Part shown: positions 17,891-25,870 of the stretch, one piece after another
Numbering within the stretch: the first letter of the stretch is position 1
Layout: every line of letters starts with the position of its first letter
Source: Nesterenkonia xinjiangensis
GTDB lineage: Bacteria; Actinomycetota; Actinomycetes; Actinomycetales; Micrococcaceae
Assembly (NCBI RefSeq): GCF_013410745.1
Contig: NZ_JACCFY010000001.1
Span: 310,001 to 374,000 of the forward strand
Length of the DNA stretch: 64,000 nucleotides
Direction of reading: 5' to 3'
The notes under the pieces: generated by a model
The model's input: only the letters and a program-made list of their open reading frames with translations
Database searches by the model: none
Told to the model about the DNA's origin: nothing
Translations under genes and position numbers: made by a program

Positions 17891-19042
17891 TCAGCCGGAG
17901 AGCCGCTGCCGGCGACCGTGACGCAGCCCGACCTCGTAGCCCACCAGGGCGATGATCCACAGGGCCGTCATCGGGAGCACGAACCACATCATCGCCACGC
18001 TGAACGGCCCCAGCGCGGCGTGATGGGCGGCTGCCATGACGAGGTAAGCCACGTAGGAGGCGTAGAGGGCCACCAGCAGCGCCCCCTCCCACCGCCCGAT
18101 GGACTGGCCGGTGAAGGCCAGCGGCAGCAGCACCAGGGCGGTGGCCAGCATGACCGGCAGATCGAAGTGGATCGCCGCCGGGTCGATGGCGATGCCCTGC
18201 GGCGCGATCACCGCGGTCACCCCGATGACGGCTCCGATGTTGAAGATGTTGGAACCCACCAGATTGCCCACCGCCATCTCCCGGTCACCGCGCAGGGCCG
18301 CGATGATGCTGGTGGCCAGCTCCGGCAGCGAGGTGCCGATGGCGACCACCGTCAGACCGATGATCAGCTCTGAGACACCGAACGCCTCGGCGATGTCCGT
18401 GGCCCCGGAGACCAGCATCCGGGCGCCGCCCACCAGCAGCGCCACCCCGACGGCGACCAGCACCAGATCTGTCAGCACCGAGCGCAGCGTGGTGGCCCGC
18501 AGCGCGCGCACCAGCTCACCTGGCCCACCGTCGTCGTCCTCACCATCCTCGGCGGCGACGTCGACCTGTGGCGCCGCACCGTGGACCTGCTGCCGGCGGG
18601 CATAGAGCAGCAGCGCGACGAGATACGCCACCAGCAGCACCAGGAGCAGGACCCCGTCCCCGGTGGAGAAGCCGCCATCGAGTGCCAGCACGAGCAGGAG
18701 CACGGAGAAGCCGATCATCACCGGGATGTCCGCGCGGATGAGCTGCAGCCGCACCGCCAGGGCTCCGAAGATGGCCGTCAGCCCGAGGACGAAGAGGATG
18801 TTGGCGATGTTGCTGCCCACCACGTTGCCCACCGCCAGCCCCGGAGATCCGGACAGCGCCGCGCCGGTGGAGACGGCGAGCTCGGGGCTCGAGGTGGCGA
18901 AGGAGACGATGGTGAGTCCTACGACCAGCGAGGACAGGCCGGCGGTGCGTCCCAGGGACCCGGCGCCGCGGACGAGCGCTTCGCCACCGGCGACGAGGAG
19001 GACGAACCCGCCGAGCAGCAGGAGGATGCTGAGGATTGTCAC
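17891..19042 (-). CDS. Calcium/sodium antiporter (CaCA family)
   Basis: At 383 residues this is a CaCA-family cation exchanger with two homologous five-helix halves joined by an acidic cytoplasmic loop (AAEDGEDDDGG, about residues 165-177). Both alpha-repeats are visible: VGLTIVSFATSSPELAVS with GNVVGSNIANILFVLG, and VGLTVVAIGTSLPELATS with GNLVGSNIFNIGAVIG. The GTG at 19042 is preferred because the first membrane helix begins directly after it and the longer frame upstream encodes a basic, unrelated stretch. A near-perfect 24-base palindrome starts at the initiation codon and may control expression. Confidence 0.92.
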   Translation of the reverse strand: MTILSILLLLGGFVLLVAGGEALVRGAGSLGRTAGLSSLVVGLTIVSFATSSPELAVSTGAALSGSPGLAVGNVVGSNIANILFVLGLTAIFGALAVRLQLIRADIPVMIGFSVLLLVLALDGGFSTGDGVLLLVLLVAYLVALLLYARRQQVHGAAPQVDVAAEDGEDDDGGPGELVRALRATTLRSVLTDLVLVAVGVALLVGGARMLVSGATDIAEAFGVSELIIGLTVVAIGTSLPELATSIIAALRGDREMAVGNLVGSNIFNIGAVIGVTAVIAPQGIAIDPAAIHFDLPVMLATALVLLPLAFTGQSIGRWEGALLVALYASYVAYLVMAAAHHAALGPFSVAMMWFVLPMTALWIIALVGYEVGLRHGRRQRLSG

Positions 19043-19065
19043 AGCACCAGAGTACTCAGGTGCTG
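19042..19065. repeat. 24-bp near-perfect palindrome at the antiporter start
   Basis: The half-sites CAGCACCAGAGT (19042-19053) and ACTCAGGTGCTG (19054-19065) are reverse complements at 11 of 12 positions with no spacer. The palindrome overlaps the first base of the antiporter GTG and occupies its ribosome-binding region, so bound protein or RNA folding could block initiation. Confidence 0.55.
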
Positions 19066-19200
19066 GCCCGTCCGAGCCGCATCCGCCGCCGCGTCGTCGG
19101 CGTGACCTCTCGGCGCGTGAGGCCTTGCGCGGACGGAAGCCCCGCGGCAGACTCTGCATGGACCCAGCTAGACGCTTCCACCGGCAGGAGCGGCACGACG

Positions 19201-19581
19201 ATGACTGTGACCCAGCTGGTCGGCATTCTCATCGCCGGGTTCTCCGGCCTGGCGATCGCTGCCATCGGAGCCATCTACCTCGTGGCTCCCAGGAGGGCAG
19301 CGAGCGGCTTCGGACTGCCGTCGCTGCCCCAGGAATCTGCCACGCCGTGGTTGCAGCTGAAGGGCCTCCGCGACCTCGCCACCGGAGTGGTGGCAGGAGT
19401 CCTCCTGGTCACCGCCCCCGTACCCACTCTGGGGTGGGCGTTGCTCGCCTTCACGCTCATACCGGCGGGGGATGCGCTCGTCGTGCTCCGCTCCGGTGGG
19501 CGACGCGGGATGGCGTGGGGCGTCCACGGTGGGACAGCCAGCCTCATGACGGTGGGAGCTGTGCTGCTCCTCGCCGGCTGA
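19201..19581 (+). CDS. DUF4267 family membrane protein
   Basis: This 126-residue protein has four hydrophobic segments and the look of the DUF4267 family: a first helix, then APRRAASGFGLP, a conserved LKGLRDLATG segment at the start of helix two, and the final helix ending at the C-terminus. CAGGAG about 13 bases before ATG 19201 supports the start. Family members are common near TetR or XRE regulators in actinobacteria, but no activity is known. Confidence 0.75.
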   Translation: MTVTQLVGILIAGFSGLAIAAIGAIYLVAPRRAASGFGLPSLPQESATPWLQLKGLRDLATGVVAGVLLVTAPVPTLGWALLAFTLIPAGDALVVLRSGGRRGMAWGVHGGTASLMTVGAVLLLAG

Positions 19582-19592
19582 TCTGTGCCTCT

Positions 19593-19614
19593 GCCCAGGG
19601 CAGAAACCCTGGGC
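19593..19614. terminator. Hairpin after the DUF4267 gene
   Basis: Eight-base arms GCCCAGGG (19593-19600) and CCCTGGGC (19607-19614) enclose CAGAAA. It lies 12 bases after the DUF4267 stop, which suits a terminator, but there is no T-run; it also lies 31 bases upstream of the PopR-like gene and could be its operator. Confidence 0.4.
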
Positions 19615-19645
19615 GACGCCGTCAGGGGCGGTCTACTGTGGGCCC

Positions 19646-20068
19646 ATGAGCGAGAGGGCGTGGGACCAGACGACGTCGGGCCAGGCCCCGTGGCGGCAGC
19701 ACCGCTGTGGCACCCATGGTCGGCAGGAGCCGCTGTGGCGTGAAGTGCTGGGGGCGCGGCTGCGCCGCCTGCGCAAGCACCAGGGGCTGACGCTGCACGA
19801 GCTCGCCGCCGAGGCAGGGATCTCCCCGCAGTACCTCTCCGAGATCGAGCGCGGCCGCAAGGAGCCCTCCTCTGAGATGATCGCCGCCGTCTCCGGCGCT
19901 CTGGGGATCGGGCTGGTGGATCTCACCGCCGAGGTGGCGGACGAGCTGCGTCGCGACACCCTCTCCTTCATCGGCTTCTCCCCCGCCACGGACTTCGCAA
20001 CGGCCCCGGGGCACCCTCGGGCCGACGTCGGGGCGGCTCCGGTGGTGAGCCTGAGCGCTGTGGCCTGA
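19646..20068 (+). CDS. XRE-family regulator, PopR/ClgR-like
   Basis: A 140-residue protein with one HTH_XRE domain at about residues 31-87. The motif block LWREVLGARLRRLRKHQGL... then ISPQYLSEIERGRKEPSSEM is typical of PopR and ClgR, the activators of actinobacterial clpP operons, which are themselves often Clp substrates through their C-terminal residues. Here the C-terminus ends in hydrophobic VSLSAVA, which would suit such recognition. A TACTGT box at 19633-19638 sits about 7 bases before the ATG and no ribosome site is seen, so the mRNA may be leaderless. Two clpP genes lie 1.5 kb downstream on the other strand. Confidence 0.75.
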   Translation: MSERAWDQTTSGQAPWRQHRCGTHGRQEPLWREVLGARLRRLRKHQGLTLHELAAEAGISPQYLSEIERGRKEPSSEMIAAVSGALGIGLVDLTAEVADELRRDTLSFIGFSPATDFATAPGHPRADVGAAPVVSLSAVA

Positions 20069-20195
20069 GCGGTCGGGCCCGAGGGTCCGGACGGTCGACG
20101 AGGGCACGGATACGGGACTGCTCCATGCGTTCCTCGGGGCCGGGGCGCAGAATTGAAACCTTTCACCTGACCAGAAATCCTGTTACGGTGCAGCG

Positions 20196-20221
20196 CATCA
20201 TGTGATGTAGACCACATGATG
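20196..20221. promoter_or_regulatory. Perfect 9-bp inverted repeat upstream of the beta-helix gene
   Basis: CATCATGTG (20196-20204) and CACATGATG (20213-20221) are exact reverse complements with an 8-base spacer, centred about 100 bases before the beta-helix start. Arm length and spacing suit a dimeric repressor or activator site. The rest of the 20069-20310 interval has no other recognisable feature. Confidence 0.45.
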
Positions 20222-20310
20222 AGAGCCTGCGGATCTGTCTGGATGTCTTCGCCGTCGAAGAATTCCAACGTTGCATGCTTTCCACCGCATCCCGATGAGA
20301 GGACTCGACG

Positions 20311-21498
20311 ATGACACCCTCAGCCCTACCCGCACGCCCTGGGGACGCACGACGCAGGTTCCCCCACCTCCCCCGCCTGCTCGGTGCCCTCCTGGCCGCC
20401 CTCGCCCTGTGCGCGGCGTCGCTGTCCGGCGGCACCCTCGCCACGGCGGCCGTGCCGGAGGAGGCCCGAGCCTCCCAGCAGGCCTGCGGCGGCGGAGACG
20501 CCGTGGTGACCGGCAGCCAGAGCGCCGGATTCACCACCACCTACCGCGGAACGACCGTCTACCAGGGCGACAACTACATCATCGCCATCTGGGAGGCGCT
20601 GGGAAGCCTCACTCCCGGACGCACCACCCAGGAGAGCGTCTCCGTGATGGCCAGCGGCTGGATCGGGAACAACACCATCGATCTGCCCAGCCACACCTCC
20701 TTCGAGGTCTGCGGCACCATGGGAGTCGGCAGCACCAGCGGGCGCGGCGCCATCGAGGCCTTCGACGCCACCGACGTGGCGATCCCGCACCTGACCATGA
20801 CCGGCAGCCCTTGGTTCGGCATGCACTTCGGGGCGGTCCGCGGCCTGCACCTGGGTCAGATCACCCTCACCCTCGACACCGGCCTGGGCATCCGCTTCGA
20901 CCGCCAGGCCTCCGACAGCACCTCGGTGGTCATGGACCACGTGTTCGTCTCAGGGACCGACAACCACGGCGTGGAGACCTGGAACATCAACGGCCTGGAC
21001 ATCGGCACGGTGATCGCCCGCGACGTCGGCTACGCCGGTCTGCTGCTGAACAACACCCGCAACGCCCGCATCGGGCTCGTCGACGGGCACAACGTGGCCA
21101 CGGGCACCGGCTACGCCACCTTCCGCATGGCCAACACCGCAGGACGGGCCGCCGACGGCGGCTACGCCACCAATGTGGTGGTGGATCGAGTGGTCGCCCA
21201 TGGCGGCGGTCGCGGCATCTTCTGCGTCTCCCAGTCCGGCGGTCTGCACATCGGCGAGGTGGAGCTCAGCGGCAACGGCGGCAACTCCGTGCTGATCGAG
21301 AACTGCTACAACGTCACGCTGGCCTCCGGCACCGTCGACGGCGGAGGCGAGGTCAGGATCTCCTCGCGCAGCGAGTTCCCGGTCACCCGAGATGTCAGCA
21401 TCAGCCTGGACGTGAACGGCACCGCGGTACGCGAATCACCCTGCGGTCAGAACATCTCCTGGCAGATCACCGGGGACGCGCCCCAACACATCTGCTGA
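20311..21498 (+). CDS. Secreted right-handed beta-helix protein
   Basis: The 395-residue protein starts with a long Sec signal peptide (hydrophobic core LLGALLAALALCAASLSGG, cleavage near ATAAVPEE). The mature part has the repeating short beta-strand and Asn-ladder pattern of a pectate-lyase or GH28-type parallel beta-helix (for example NNTRNARIGLVDG, NCYNVTLASGTVDGGG), with four or more cysteines probably forming disulfides. The catalytic polysaccharide-lyase residues cannot be identified, so substrate and activity are open. Its stop is immediately followed by the convergent stop of the clpP pair. A palindrome upstream suggests its own regulation. Confidence 0.75.
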   Translation: MTPSALPARPGDARRRFPHLPRLLGALLAALALCAASLSGGTLATAAVPEEARASQQACGGGDAVVTGSQSAGFTTTYRGTTVYQGDNYIIAIWEALGSLTPGRTTQESVSVMASGWIGNNTIDLPSHTSFEVCGTMGVGSTSGRGAIEAFDATDVAIPHLTMTGSPWFGMHFGAVRGLHLGQITLTLDTGLGIRFDRQASDSTSVVMDHVFVSGTDNHGVETWNINGLDIGTVIARDVGYAGLLLNNTRNARIGLVDGHNVATGTGYATFRMANTAGRAADGGYATNVVVDRVVAHGGGRGIFCVSQSGGLHIGEVELSGNGGNSVLIENCYNVTLASGTVDGGGEVRISSRSEFPVTRDVSISLDVNGTAVRESPCGQNISWQITGDAPQHIC

Positions 21499-22119
21499 TC
21501 AGGCGGCCAGCGGCCTCGCCGCCGCCGTCGAACGGGTGCTGAGCACCTCGTCCACCAGCCCGTAGTCCAGGGCTTGGGCCGCGGTGAACACCCGGTCCCG
21601 ATCGGTGTCTCGGCGCAGCTGCTCGACGTCCCGGCCGGTGTGACGGGCCAGCACCTCCTCGAGCTCCCCGCGGACGCGGACCAGCTCGTCGGCGTGGAGG
21701 ATGAGATCAGGGATGGCGCCGCGGCCGGCGCCGATCGCCGGCTGGTGCAGCACGATCCTGGTGTGCGGCAGCATCGCCCGCGCCCCGGCCTCGCCGCCCG
21801 CCAGCAGCACCGCCCCGGCGGCGAAGGCCTGCCCCACGCAGGTCGTCGCCACCGGGGCGCGGATGTACTGCATGGTGTCGTAGATGGCCAGCGTGGCCGA
21901 GGGGTCCCCGCCCTCGCAGTTGATGTAGAGGTTCACCGGCGTGTCCGGGTCCGCGGACTCCAGGTGGAGCAGCTGGGCGATGACGGCGTTGGCCACCCCG
22001 GAGTCGATGCCCGTGCCCAGGTAGATGATGCGCTCGTGCAGCAGCTGGGAATAGACGTCCATGGCGCGTTCGCCACGTCCGTCCCGGGTGATGACCTGGG
22101 GGATGGTGTAGGCGCTCAT
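21499..22119 (-). CDS. ClpP paralogue with catalytic serine replaced (ClpR-like)
   Basis: A 206-residue ClpP-fold protein. The histidine (H125 in RIVLHQPAIG) and aspartate (D171 in RRDTDRD) of the triad are in place, but the nucleophile motif GQAAS reads GQAFA, with Ala100 at the serine position; the codon was checked on the complementary strand. The oxyanion-loop motif SPGG is also altered to CEGG (residues 68-71). It should therefore be proteolytically inactive and work as a structural or regulatory ring partner, like cyanobacterial ClpR. Its ATG overlaps the stop of the upstream active clpP (ATGA), so the subunits are probably made in equal amounts. Confidence 0.88.
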   Translation of the reverse strand: MSAYTIPQVITRDGRGERAMDVYSQLLHERIIYLGTGIDSGVANAVIAQLLHLESADPDTPVNLYINCEGGDPSATLAIYDTMQYIRAPVATTCVGQAFAAGAVLLAGGEAGARAMLPHTRIVLHQPAIGAGRGAIPDLILHADELVRVRGELEEVLARHTGRDVEQLRRDTDRDRVFTAAQALDYGLVDEVLSTRSTAAARPLAA

Positions 22120-22763
22120 CGCGTCTCCTCCCCTGCGACACGTTCCAGGTGGGAGGTCAGTCCCACCGGACGCCGTCGGGCCCGCGGCACGATCCCGCCG
22201 AAGTCCTCGGCCACCCCGTCCACGAACCCGTAGGTCACAGCCTCGGCCGCGCTGAACCAAGTGTCGCGCAGCGAGTCGTCGAAGACCTGCCCGAGCGGCC
22301 GACCGGTGTCCTCGGCGATCAGCCCCAGCACGGTGTCCCGGGTGCTGCGCAGATCCTGGGCCTGGAGCTCGACGTCGGCCGTCGAGCCCCCGATGCCCGA
22401 GGAACCCTGGTGCATGAGGATCTTCGCGTGTGGCAGCGCTCGGCGGCGGCCCGGCGTGCCGGCCGAGAGCAGGAACTGCCCGGCGCTGGCGGCCACGCCG
22501 AGGGCGAGCGTGGACACCGGGCAGGGCACGAAGCCCATCAGGTCGCGCAGGGCGAGCATCGCCGGCACGGAGCCGCCCGGAGAGTGGATCCACAGGGCGA
22601 TCTCGGTCTGCGGATCATCGGCGGCCAGGGTCATCAGCTGGGTCATCAGCAGGGTGCCGTTGTCGTCGTCGAGGACGCCGTCGAGGACCAGGACTCGACG
22701 ATGGAGCATCTCCTGGCGTGCGTTCTCACCGAACATCGGGGCTGCGGGGGTCTCTTCGCTCAT
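22116..22763 (-). CDS. clpP: ATP-dependent Clp protease proteolytic subunit
   Basis: A 215-residue ClpP with a complete triad: Ser93 in GVAASAG, His118 in ILMHQGSSG and Asp163 in DDSLRD. The SPGGS oxyanion loop (61-65) and handle region are present. It would form a mixed 14-subunit barrel with the product of the overlapping downstream gene, whose nucleophile is missing. The pair resembles the accessory clpP3-clpP4 operon of actinobacteria, not the essential clpP1-clpP2 operon, because clpX and tig are not adjacent and a PopR-like gene is near. That identification is inference. Confidence 0.9.
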   Translation of the reverse strand: MSEETPAAPMFGENARQEMLHRRVLVLDGVLDDDNGTLLMTQLMTLAADDPQTEIALWIHSPGGSVPAMLALRDLMGFVPCPVSTLALGVAASAGQFLLSAGTPGRRRALPHAKILMHQGSSGIGGSTADVELQAQDLRSTRDTVLGLIAEDTGRPLGQVFDDSLRDTWFSAAEAVTYGFVDGVAEDFGGIVPRARRRPVGLTSHLERVAGEETR

Positions 22764-22900
22764 GAGTCCAGGCTCGCCGTTCAGAAGCCCTGAGGAGGAA
22801 GAAACCTGCTGGGGGCGGATCTGCCGTGGGCTGATCAGCTCAGAGCGGCGCCGGCCCTATGATGGAGGGCACCATCATCCAACGAGAAGGAGCACCACCC

Positions 22901-23404
22901 GTGGCGCTTGAAGCTGAGACCGTCATCTCCCACGACGTCGACAAGATCGTCGCCGCCTACGCCTCGCGCGACTTCCACCAGCACCTTGCTGACACGGTCG
23001 GTTCCACGTTGGAGAGCTTCGAGGTCAGCGGGGACCCGGCGCATGCCTTCGAGGTGACCTCGAAGCAGTCGATGTCGGTGGACCGCCTGCCCGACATCGC
23101 CAGGAAGGTCATCAAGGGGCAGGTCACCGTGACTGTCACCGAGCGCTGGTCGAAGCCCGACGCCGACGGCTCACGGCGATCTGACATGGACGTCAAGATC
23201 CACTCCGCTCCGGTGAGCGCGGCTGCCTCCCAGGTGCTGCACTCGCGCGGCTCCTCTGAGACGCTGTCCACCGTGCGCGGCGAGGTCTCCACCTCGATCC
23301 CGCTGATCGGCAAGAAGCTGAAGTCCGCGGCGGAGCCCTACATGAAGAAGCTCGTCGCGGTGCAGTCCCGCGAGGTCGCGAAGTGGATCGAGCAGAACGG
23401 CTGA
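22901..23404 (+). CDS. DUF2505 family protein
   Basis: A 167-residue protein of the DUF2505 family, an actinobacterial START/SRPBCC-like fold. The start GTG 22901 has a GAGAAGGAG site 8 bases upstream; the longer frame to 22859 has none. It contains the family pattern of an N-terminal hydrophobic-pocket strand (VISHDVDKIVAAYASRDF), central beta strands and a long C-terminal helix (LKSAAEPYMKKLVAVQSREVAKWI). A lipid or small hydrophobic ligand is likely from the fold, but function is unknown. It converges on pth. Confidence 0.8.
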   Translation: MALEAETVISHDVDKIVAAYASRDFHQHLADTVGSTLESFEVSGDPAHAFEVTSKQSMSVDRLPDIARKVIKGQVTVTVTERWSKPDADGSRRSDMDVKIHSAPVSAAASQVLHSRGSSETLSTVRGEVSTSIPLIGKKLKSAAEPYMKKLVAVQSREVAKWIEQNG

Positions 23405-23418
23405 GGCTTCGCTGAGCC

Positions 23419-24003
23419 TCAGGCCTGGTGGACGGTGTTCTGCGCGCCGGTGAGACCCTCGGTGATGATCAGCTCGACGGCGTCGGCGGCACGCTGGACC
23501 AGCTGCGGCAGCTCGTCGGCCTGGTCGGGGGAGAACTTCTGGAGCACGTAGTCTGCGGTCTCCATGCGCCCCGGCGGACGCGAGACCCCCACCCGGACAC
23601 GGATGTAGTCCCGGTCGCCCCTGAGGTGCTGGGTGATGGACTTCAGCCCGTTGTGCCCGCCCTCGGAGCCGCCGCGCTTGAGCTTGATGCGGCCGAAGTC
23701 GAGGTCGACCTCGTCGTGGACGACCACCAGCCGGGCCGGGTCGACGTCGAAGTAGTCGACGAGACCGCGGATCGGCTTGCCGGAGGTGTTCATATATCCC
23801 TCGGAGACGGCCAGGACCACTTTGGGCCCGCCCAGTCCGAGGCGGGCCGCCACGACCTGGGCGCCGACCTTGGTGCGGGTGTACTTCGCGTCCATGCGGT
23901 CGACGAGCTCGTCGAGGACCATGTGCCCGATGTTGTGCCGGGTATGACGATAGCGGGACCCGGGATTCCCGAGTCCCGCTATCAGCCAGGTGTCAGATGC
24001 CAT
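23419..24003 (-). CDS. pth: Peptidyl-tRNA hydrolase
   Basis: Pth releases peptides from tRNAs that fall off ribosomes. The 194-residue protein has the conserved LIAGLGNPGSRYRHTRHNIG N-terminus with the catalytic histidine in the HNIG segment, PxTxMNxSG-like SEGYMNTSGKPI, the VVHDEVDLDFGRIKLKRGG loop with its catalytic aspartate and GGHNGLKSI. It follows rplY on the same strand with 62 bases between, as is usual in bacteria. Confidence 0.96.
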   Translation of the reverse strand: MASDTWLIAGLGNPGSRYRHTRHNIGHMVLDELVDRMDAKYTRTKVGAQVVAARLGLGGPKVVLAVSEGYMNTSGKPIRGLVDYFDVDPARLVVVHDEVDLDFGRIKLKRGGSEGGHNGLKSITQHLRGDRDYIRVRVGVSRPPGRMETADYVLQKFSPDQADELPQLVQRAADAVELIITEGLTGAQNTVHQA

Positions 24004-24065
24004 GCCCCGCAGTCTATCGAGGAGCGGCGATCCTTCGAATCAGCGTCGGATCAGCGTGAAGCTGA

Positions 24066-24689
24066 TCAGGCGTCGTCACTCTCGGACTCGCCCTCGGAGG
24101 TCGACTCCGCCTCGGACTCCTCGGCGGTCTCGTCCTCGTCGCCGAGGTCCTGGACGGTCGGCTCGTAGATCGTGACGACCGGAGACTCCAGGTCGGTGAT
24201 CGCCAGGGTGACGCCTGCGGGCAGCTGAAGGTGCTCCGGCAGGGCGTTCTCCTCGCGGTCGGTGATGTCGATGCTGATCGAGTCCGGCAGGTGCGTGGCC
24301 TCGGCCTCCACTGCCACGGTCGGCTGGTCGAGCAGGTACTCGAGGCCGCTGGCCGGCTCGCCGATGACCTCGACCGGAGCGTCGACGACGACCTTCTCGC
24401 CGGAGCGCACGGCCAGCAGGTCCAGGTGGTCGACGCTGCGGTAGATGGCGTCACGCTGGATGTCCTTGGGCAGCACGAGCTGCTTCTTGCCCTCGATGTC
24501 GAGGGTGATCAGGGCATTGGGATTGCGGACCGCCAGGGTGGTCTCGTGGTTCGGCAGGAGGATGTGGATCGGGTCCTCGCCGTGGCCGTAGACGACGCCG
24601 GGGATGTAACCGCTGCGGCGGGCCTTGCGGGCTGCGCCCTTGCCGAAGTCGGTGCGCGTGGTGGCCGGAATGACGATCTTGTCTGCCAT
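24066..24689 (-). CDS. rplY: 50S ribosomal protein L25/general stress protein Ctc
   Basis: L25 binds 5S rRNA. This 207-residue protein is the long Ctc form: an L25 beta-barrel (about residues 1-92) followed by the TL5 C-terminal domain (about 93-185) and an acidic tail of Glu/Ser/Asp repeats (ETAEESEAESTSEGESESDDA). GAAGGA precedes the ATG. It is upstream of pth as usual, but prs-glmU, normally next to it, lie 7.6 kb away beyond a catabolic cluster. In the 247-base gap upstream only promoter sequence is expected. Confidence 0.95.
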   Translation of the reverse strand: MADKIVIPATTRTDFGKGAARKARRSGYIPGVVYGHGEDPIHILLPNHETTLAVRNPNALITLDIEGKKQLVLPKDIQRDAIYRSVDHLDLLAVRSGEKVVVDAPVEVIGEPASGLEYLLDQPTVAVEAEATHLPDSISIDITDREENALPEHLQLPAGVTLAITDLESPVVTIYEPTVQDLGDEDETAEESEAESTSEGESESDDA

Positions 24690-24936
24690 GATGTGTCCTT
24701 CGTCGGTTGTCTGCTGGAAGTTCCAGGGCCTGGGGCCGGAACCGACGAGTTCACGAGACAGGGCTGATGAGCGTCCTGTCCGTCGCCTCGTCGATCACGG
24801 AGCCGCCGCCGGACCGTCATCGGTCAGCCGGCGCTCCCTCGCCTGGGCACAGTTGATCATGGTACCACGGGGCCACCTGTCGGTCGCCGCCGTGTTCGGC
24901 GGGCGGCCATACCGAAGTTCCGCCATACTCAGAATC

Positions 24937-25734
24937 ATGGACACCGCACCGATCCTGACCACGACGACGCTGCGCACCTGCGAGGACCCGCACCGGCTGC
25001 TCATCCTGGTCCCGGGCCTCGGCACCGATGTCGCCTCCACCTGGGCGCACGTCTCCCCGAAGCTGGCTCCGGGTGTCTTGGCCGTGGGCCTGGACCTCCC
25101 CGGCCATGGCCTCTCGGCGCCCTGGACCGACGCACCGAAGGCGCCCACGATGCGGCTGCTCGCCGAGGCCGTGGTGGACAGTCTGGAGCGACTCCGCGAG
25201 CAGCGGCCGAGCCTGCGGGGCATCCCGGCCCGCCTGGCAGGCACCTCGCTGTCCGGCGGGCTGGCGCTGGAGCTGGCGGCCTTCCACAGCGATGCTCTGG
25301 AGGCCACGGCCGTGATCGGCGGCCTGCCCCGCTTCGGCACCGCGGAGCTCTGGCAGCAGAGGGCGCAGCAGGTCCTCGACGACGGCACGGCCGCACTGGT
25401 CGAGCCGACCCTGGGGCGCTGGTTCTCTCCAGGGTTCCGCACGGCGGCCCCCGAGGCCGTGGAGGCGGTGATGGCCTCCCTGCGCGCCGCCGACAACGCC
25501 TCCTACGCCGTCTTGTGCTCAGTGCTGAGCCGTTTCGATCTGCGGACCCAGCTGTCCGAGATCCGCACTCCGGTCCACCTGGTCGCCGGTGAGTTGGACG
25601 AGGTGGCGGCACCGGCGCTGCTGCGCGAGGTCGCCGAGACCGTTCCCGACGCCGAGTTCACCATGGTCGAGGGCGTCGCCCATCAGATCGCGGTGGAACG
25701 ACCCCGGCAGATCGCCGCGCTGCTCAGCGCCTGA
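24937..25734 (+). CDS. Alpha/beta hydrolase, 3-oxoadipate enol-lactonase (PcaD)-like
   Basis: A 265-residue alpha/beta hydrolase with nucleophile elbow GTSLSGG, the acid in GELDEVAAP and the base in EGVAHQIAVE. The stretch LGRWFSPGFR... and SRFDLRTQLSEIRTPVHLVAGE resembles PcaD, which opens 3-oxoadipate enol-lactone late in protocatechuate degradation. It directly precedes the dehydroshikimate dehydratase gene, whose product is protocatechuate, so the context supports that reading. The ATG at 24937 is chosen because homology starts there; no strong ribosome site is seen. Other carboxylester hydrolases remain possible. Confidence 0.72.
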   Translation: MDTAPILTTTTLRTCEDPHRLLILVPGLGTDVASTWAHVSPKLAPGVLAVGLDLPGHGLSAPWTDAPKAPTMRLLAEAVVDSLERLREQRPSLRGIPARLAGTSLSGGLALELAAFHSDALEATAVIGGLPRFGTAELWQQRAQQVLDDGTAALVEPTLGRWFSPGFRTAAPEAVEAVMASLRAADNASYAVLCSVLSRFDLRTQLSEIRTPVHLVAGELDEVAAPALLREVAETVPDAEFTMVEGVAHQIAVERPRQIAALLSA

Positions 25735-25842
25735 GACCTGCCCCACCCCTGAGACCTGGCCGAAGCGAGAGGATCAGGCGTGGTCGCGGCATGAGCCGCC
25801 CAGAGGTCATGTGACACGAGACACTCTCAGCCCTGGTCCCGC

Positions 25843-25863
25843 TAATGTAATATCTGGTACGTT
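25843..25863 (+). promoter_or_regulatory. quiC promoter with TAATGTAATA...GGTACGTT element
   Basis: The element contains TAATGTAATA (25843-25852) and GGTACGTT (25856-25863). The last six bases, TACGTT, form a -10 box ending 7 bases before the quiC ATG. No ribosome site is present, so transcription probably starts at the ATG (leaderless). A near-copy lies in the TRAP-operon promoter at 27683-27703, so a shared regulator, perhaps the cluster's TetR, is likely. Confidence 0.6.
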
Positions 25864-25870
25864 ACCGGCC

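Noticed and set aside
21185-21196. Third copy of the 73-bp palindrome (ATCGAGTGGTCG)
   Set aside because: Only 12 bases match, the second arm is missing and the site is inside a coding sequence.
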